From an uncultured Acidobacteriota bacterium (GTDB lineage Bacteria; Acidobacteriota; Thermoanaerobaculia; UBA5066), in the NCBI GenBank assembly GCA_903845115.1, contig CAIMWE010000063.1:1-64000 (forward strand): 64,000 bases of DNA. The letters run 5' to 3'. The notes beneath the pieces were generated by a model. It was not told the origin of the DNA and made no database searches. It worked only from the letters and a program-made list of their open reading frames with translations. Made by a program: the position numbers and the translations under genes. Below are positions 62,580-64,000 of the stretch, one piece after another; position 1 is the stretch's first letter; every line of letters starts with the position of its first letter.

Positions 62580-64000
62580 ATGCTGACCCAGGTAGGTAAG
62601 TACCAGATCCTCGAGAAGATCGGTGTCGGGGGCTTCGGATCCGTCTATCGGGGCCGGGACCCCTTCATCAAGCGATCTGTCGCCATCAAGACGTGCCAGG
62701 GGGACGACGAAGAGATCCGCAAGCGGTTCTTCCGAGAGGCCGAGTACGCCGGCAACCTCCACCACCCGAACATCACGACGATCTACGACTTCGGCGTCAC
62801 CGACGACGGGATCCCGTACATCGTCCAGGAGTTCCTGACCGGCGAGGACCTCGACAAGAAGATCAAGCGGCAGGAGCCGCTTCCCATCCTCGAGAAGATC
62901 CGGTTCCTCAGGGACGTCGCCGAAGGGCTGGGGTACGCCCACACGGCCGGGATCATCCACCGGGACATCAAGCCGTCGAACATCCGGATCCTCGAGGACG
63001 GCACGGTGAAGATCATGGACTTCGGCATCGCGAAGTCGATGGTCTCGGAATCGACCCTCACCCAGACCGGGATCACCCTCGGGACGGCTTCCTACCTGGC
63101 GCCCGAGCAGATCCGGGGAGAGCCGGTCGACCAGAGGACCGACATCTTCTCGCTCGGCGTCCTCGCGTACGAGCTCTTCACCTACCAGCGGCCGTTCACC
63201 GGAGAGCACATCTCGACGGTCCTCTACAAGATCCTCCACGAGAACCCGGTCCACCCGGCCGAGGCCGGCCCTGGCCTCCCCCCGTCGCTCGCCCTCCTGG
63301 TCCTCTCCATGCTCGAGAAGGAGAGGGAGAAGCGGCCGGCGTCGTGCGCGGATCTGAGGGACCAGCTCTACTGGATCTCGCGGGAGATCTCCGGCCGGAC
63401 GGGGGCGGACGGGCCGTCCCGGACGGAGCGGATCGAGATCGACCCTTCGACGCCTCAGCGGTCGGGCGGGGTGCCGATCGCCCCCACCGCCCCTGTCACC
63501 CAGCCCGATGCCGGACCGACCACTTCCTCGAACACGGTCATCTCGCGTCCGGAGGTTGCCCTGGCCGAGCCGAAACCGGCGGTCGACAGCGGGCCCCGGG
63601 TCGCCGTGTCGGACGTCCCGCTCCACAAGGACGGAACGATCCCGGGCCTGGTCCTTCCAGAGACGAGCGGCGCGAGCCTGGCTCCGCTTCGGATCTTCCT
63701 CGCCTCTCTCACGCTCCTCGCCGCGGTGGCGGGAGCCGGGTGGTACTTCTCCGTCCACGGCCCCGGCAAGGCCGCGGGAAAGGCCCCGGAGAGCGTCCCG
63801 ACGCCGACGCCGGCCCCCGCGCCGGCGCCGGCCGTGTCGGCGGCGTCCACCGCCCCACCGGCTTCCACGGCGCCGGCCCCGGAGGTGATTCCGTCCCCTC
63901 CGGCAACGGCTCCGGTCCCGATCGAGCCCTCCCCCACTCCCGTCCCCGCCGCGCCGCCGGCTCCTGCCATCCGGGAGAGCGCCGGGAAGGCATTCTTCCG
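62580..64000 (+). CDS. Serine/threonine protein kinase (3' truncated by window)
   Basis: YQILEKIGVGGFGSVYRGRDPFIKRSVAIKT, IIHRDIKPSNIRI, IMDFGIAKS; Pro/Ala-rich linker after a TM helix at the window end. Confidence 0.92.
   Translation, partial: MLTQVGKYQILEKIGVGGFGSVYRGRDPFIKRSVAIKTCQGDDEEIRKRFFREAEYAGNLHHPNITTIYDFGVTDDGIPYIVQEFLTGEDLDKKIKRQEPLPILEKIRFLRDVAEGLGYAHTAGIIHRDIKPSNIRILEDGTVKIMDFGIAKSMVSESTLTQTGITLGTASYLAPEQIRGEPVDQRTDIFSLGVLAYELFTYQRPFTGEHISTVLYKILHENPVHPAEAGPGLPPSLALLVLSMLEKEREKRPASCADLRDQLYWISREISGRTGADGPSRTERIEIDPSTPQRSGGVPIAPTAPVTQPDAGPTTSSNTVISRPEVALAEPKPAVDSGPRVAVSDVPLHKDGTIPGLVLPETSGASLAPLRIFLASLTLLAAVAGAGWYFSVHGPGKAAGKAPESVPTPTPAPAPAPAVSAASTAPPASTAPAPEVIPSPPATAPVPIEPSPTPVPAAPPAPAIRESAGKAFF

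Noticed and set aside
1-64000. CRISPR arrays, tRNA and rRNA genes
   Set aside because: No regularly spaced repeats, cloverleaf-like sequence or conserved rRNA segments were recognised by reading; tRNAscan-SE and Infernal would be decisive.

Overview
High-GC bacterial chromosomal segment. The gene complement resembles Acidobacteria or a related phylum, but that is inference only. No rRNA, tRNA or CRISPR array was recognised. Housekeeping blocks: PTS EIIA/HPr/EI, miaB, a DUF151 bifunctional nuclease, parAB, a fused LptF-LptG permease, metK, rsmD, a CCA/polyA nucleotidyltransferase, dnaE, guaA, xerD, an SLT transglycosylase, an LpxL-like acyltransferase, an enoyl-CoA hydratase and a Ser/Thr kinase cut by the window end. 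Three accessory regions stand out. (1) 18.9-24.4 kb: a compact operon of an 804-aa solenoid-like protein, a J-like protein with a disrupted HPD motif, a GrpE-like protein, an Hsp70 and a zinc-ribbon protein. (2) 24.4-34.5 kb: a 'graveyard' of toxin-antitoxin genes, truncated two-component genes and a transposase scrap, part of it bracketed by a 47-bp duplication of the 3' end of the SLT gene. (3) 37.5-58.4 kb: the strongest candidate for an undescribed system. It has one 2-hydroxyacyl-CoA dehydratase activator, three paralogous dehydratase alpha/beta pairs, a CdhC-like and a CooC-like protein without CODH, a BASS transporter, two outer-membrane MetA-like proteins, a CruF-like (COG2324) membrane protein, three secreted lipocalin/CrtC-AttH-like paralogs split by an FGE-like protein, and a secreted linalool dehydratase/isomerase-like protein with the catalytic Cys/Cys/His pattern retained. 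The last gene appears to have been inserted into the operon, with a 34-bp duplication of the activator/dehydratase junction. All family calls are from reading translated sequence; no search was run.
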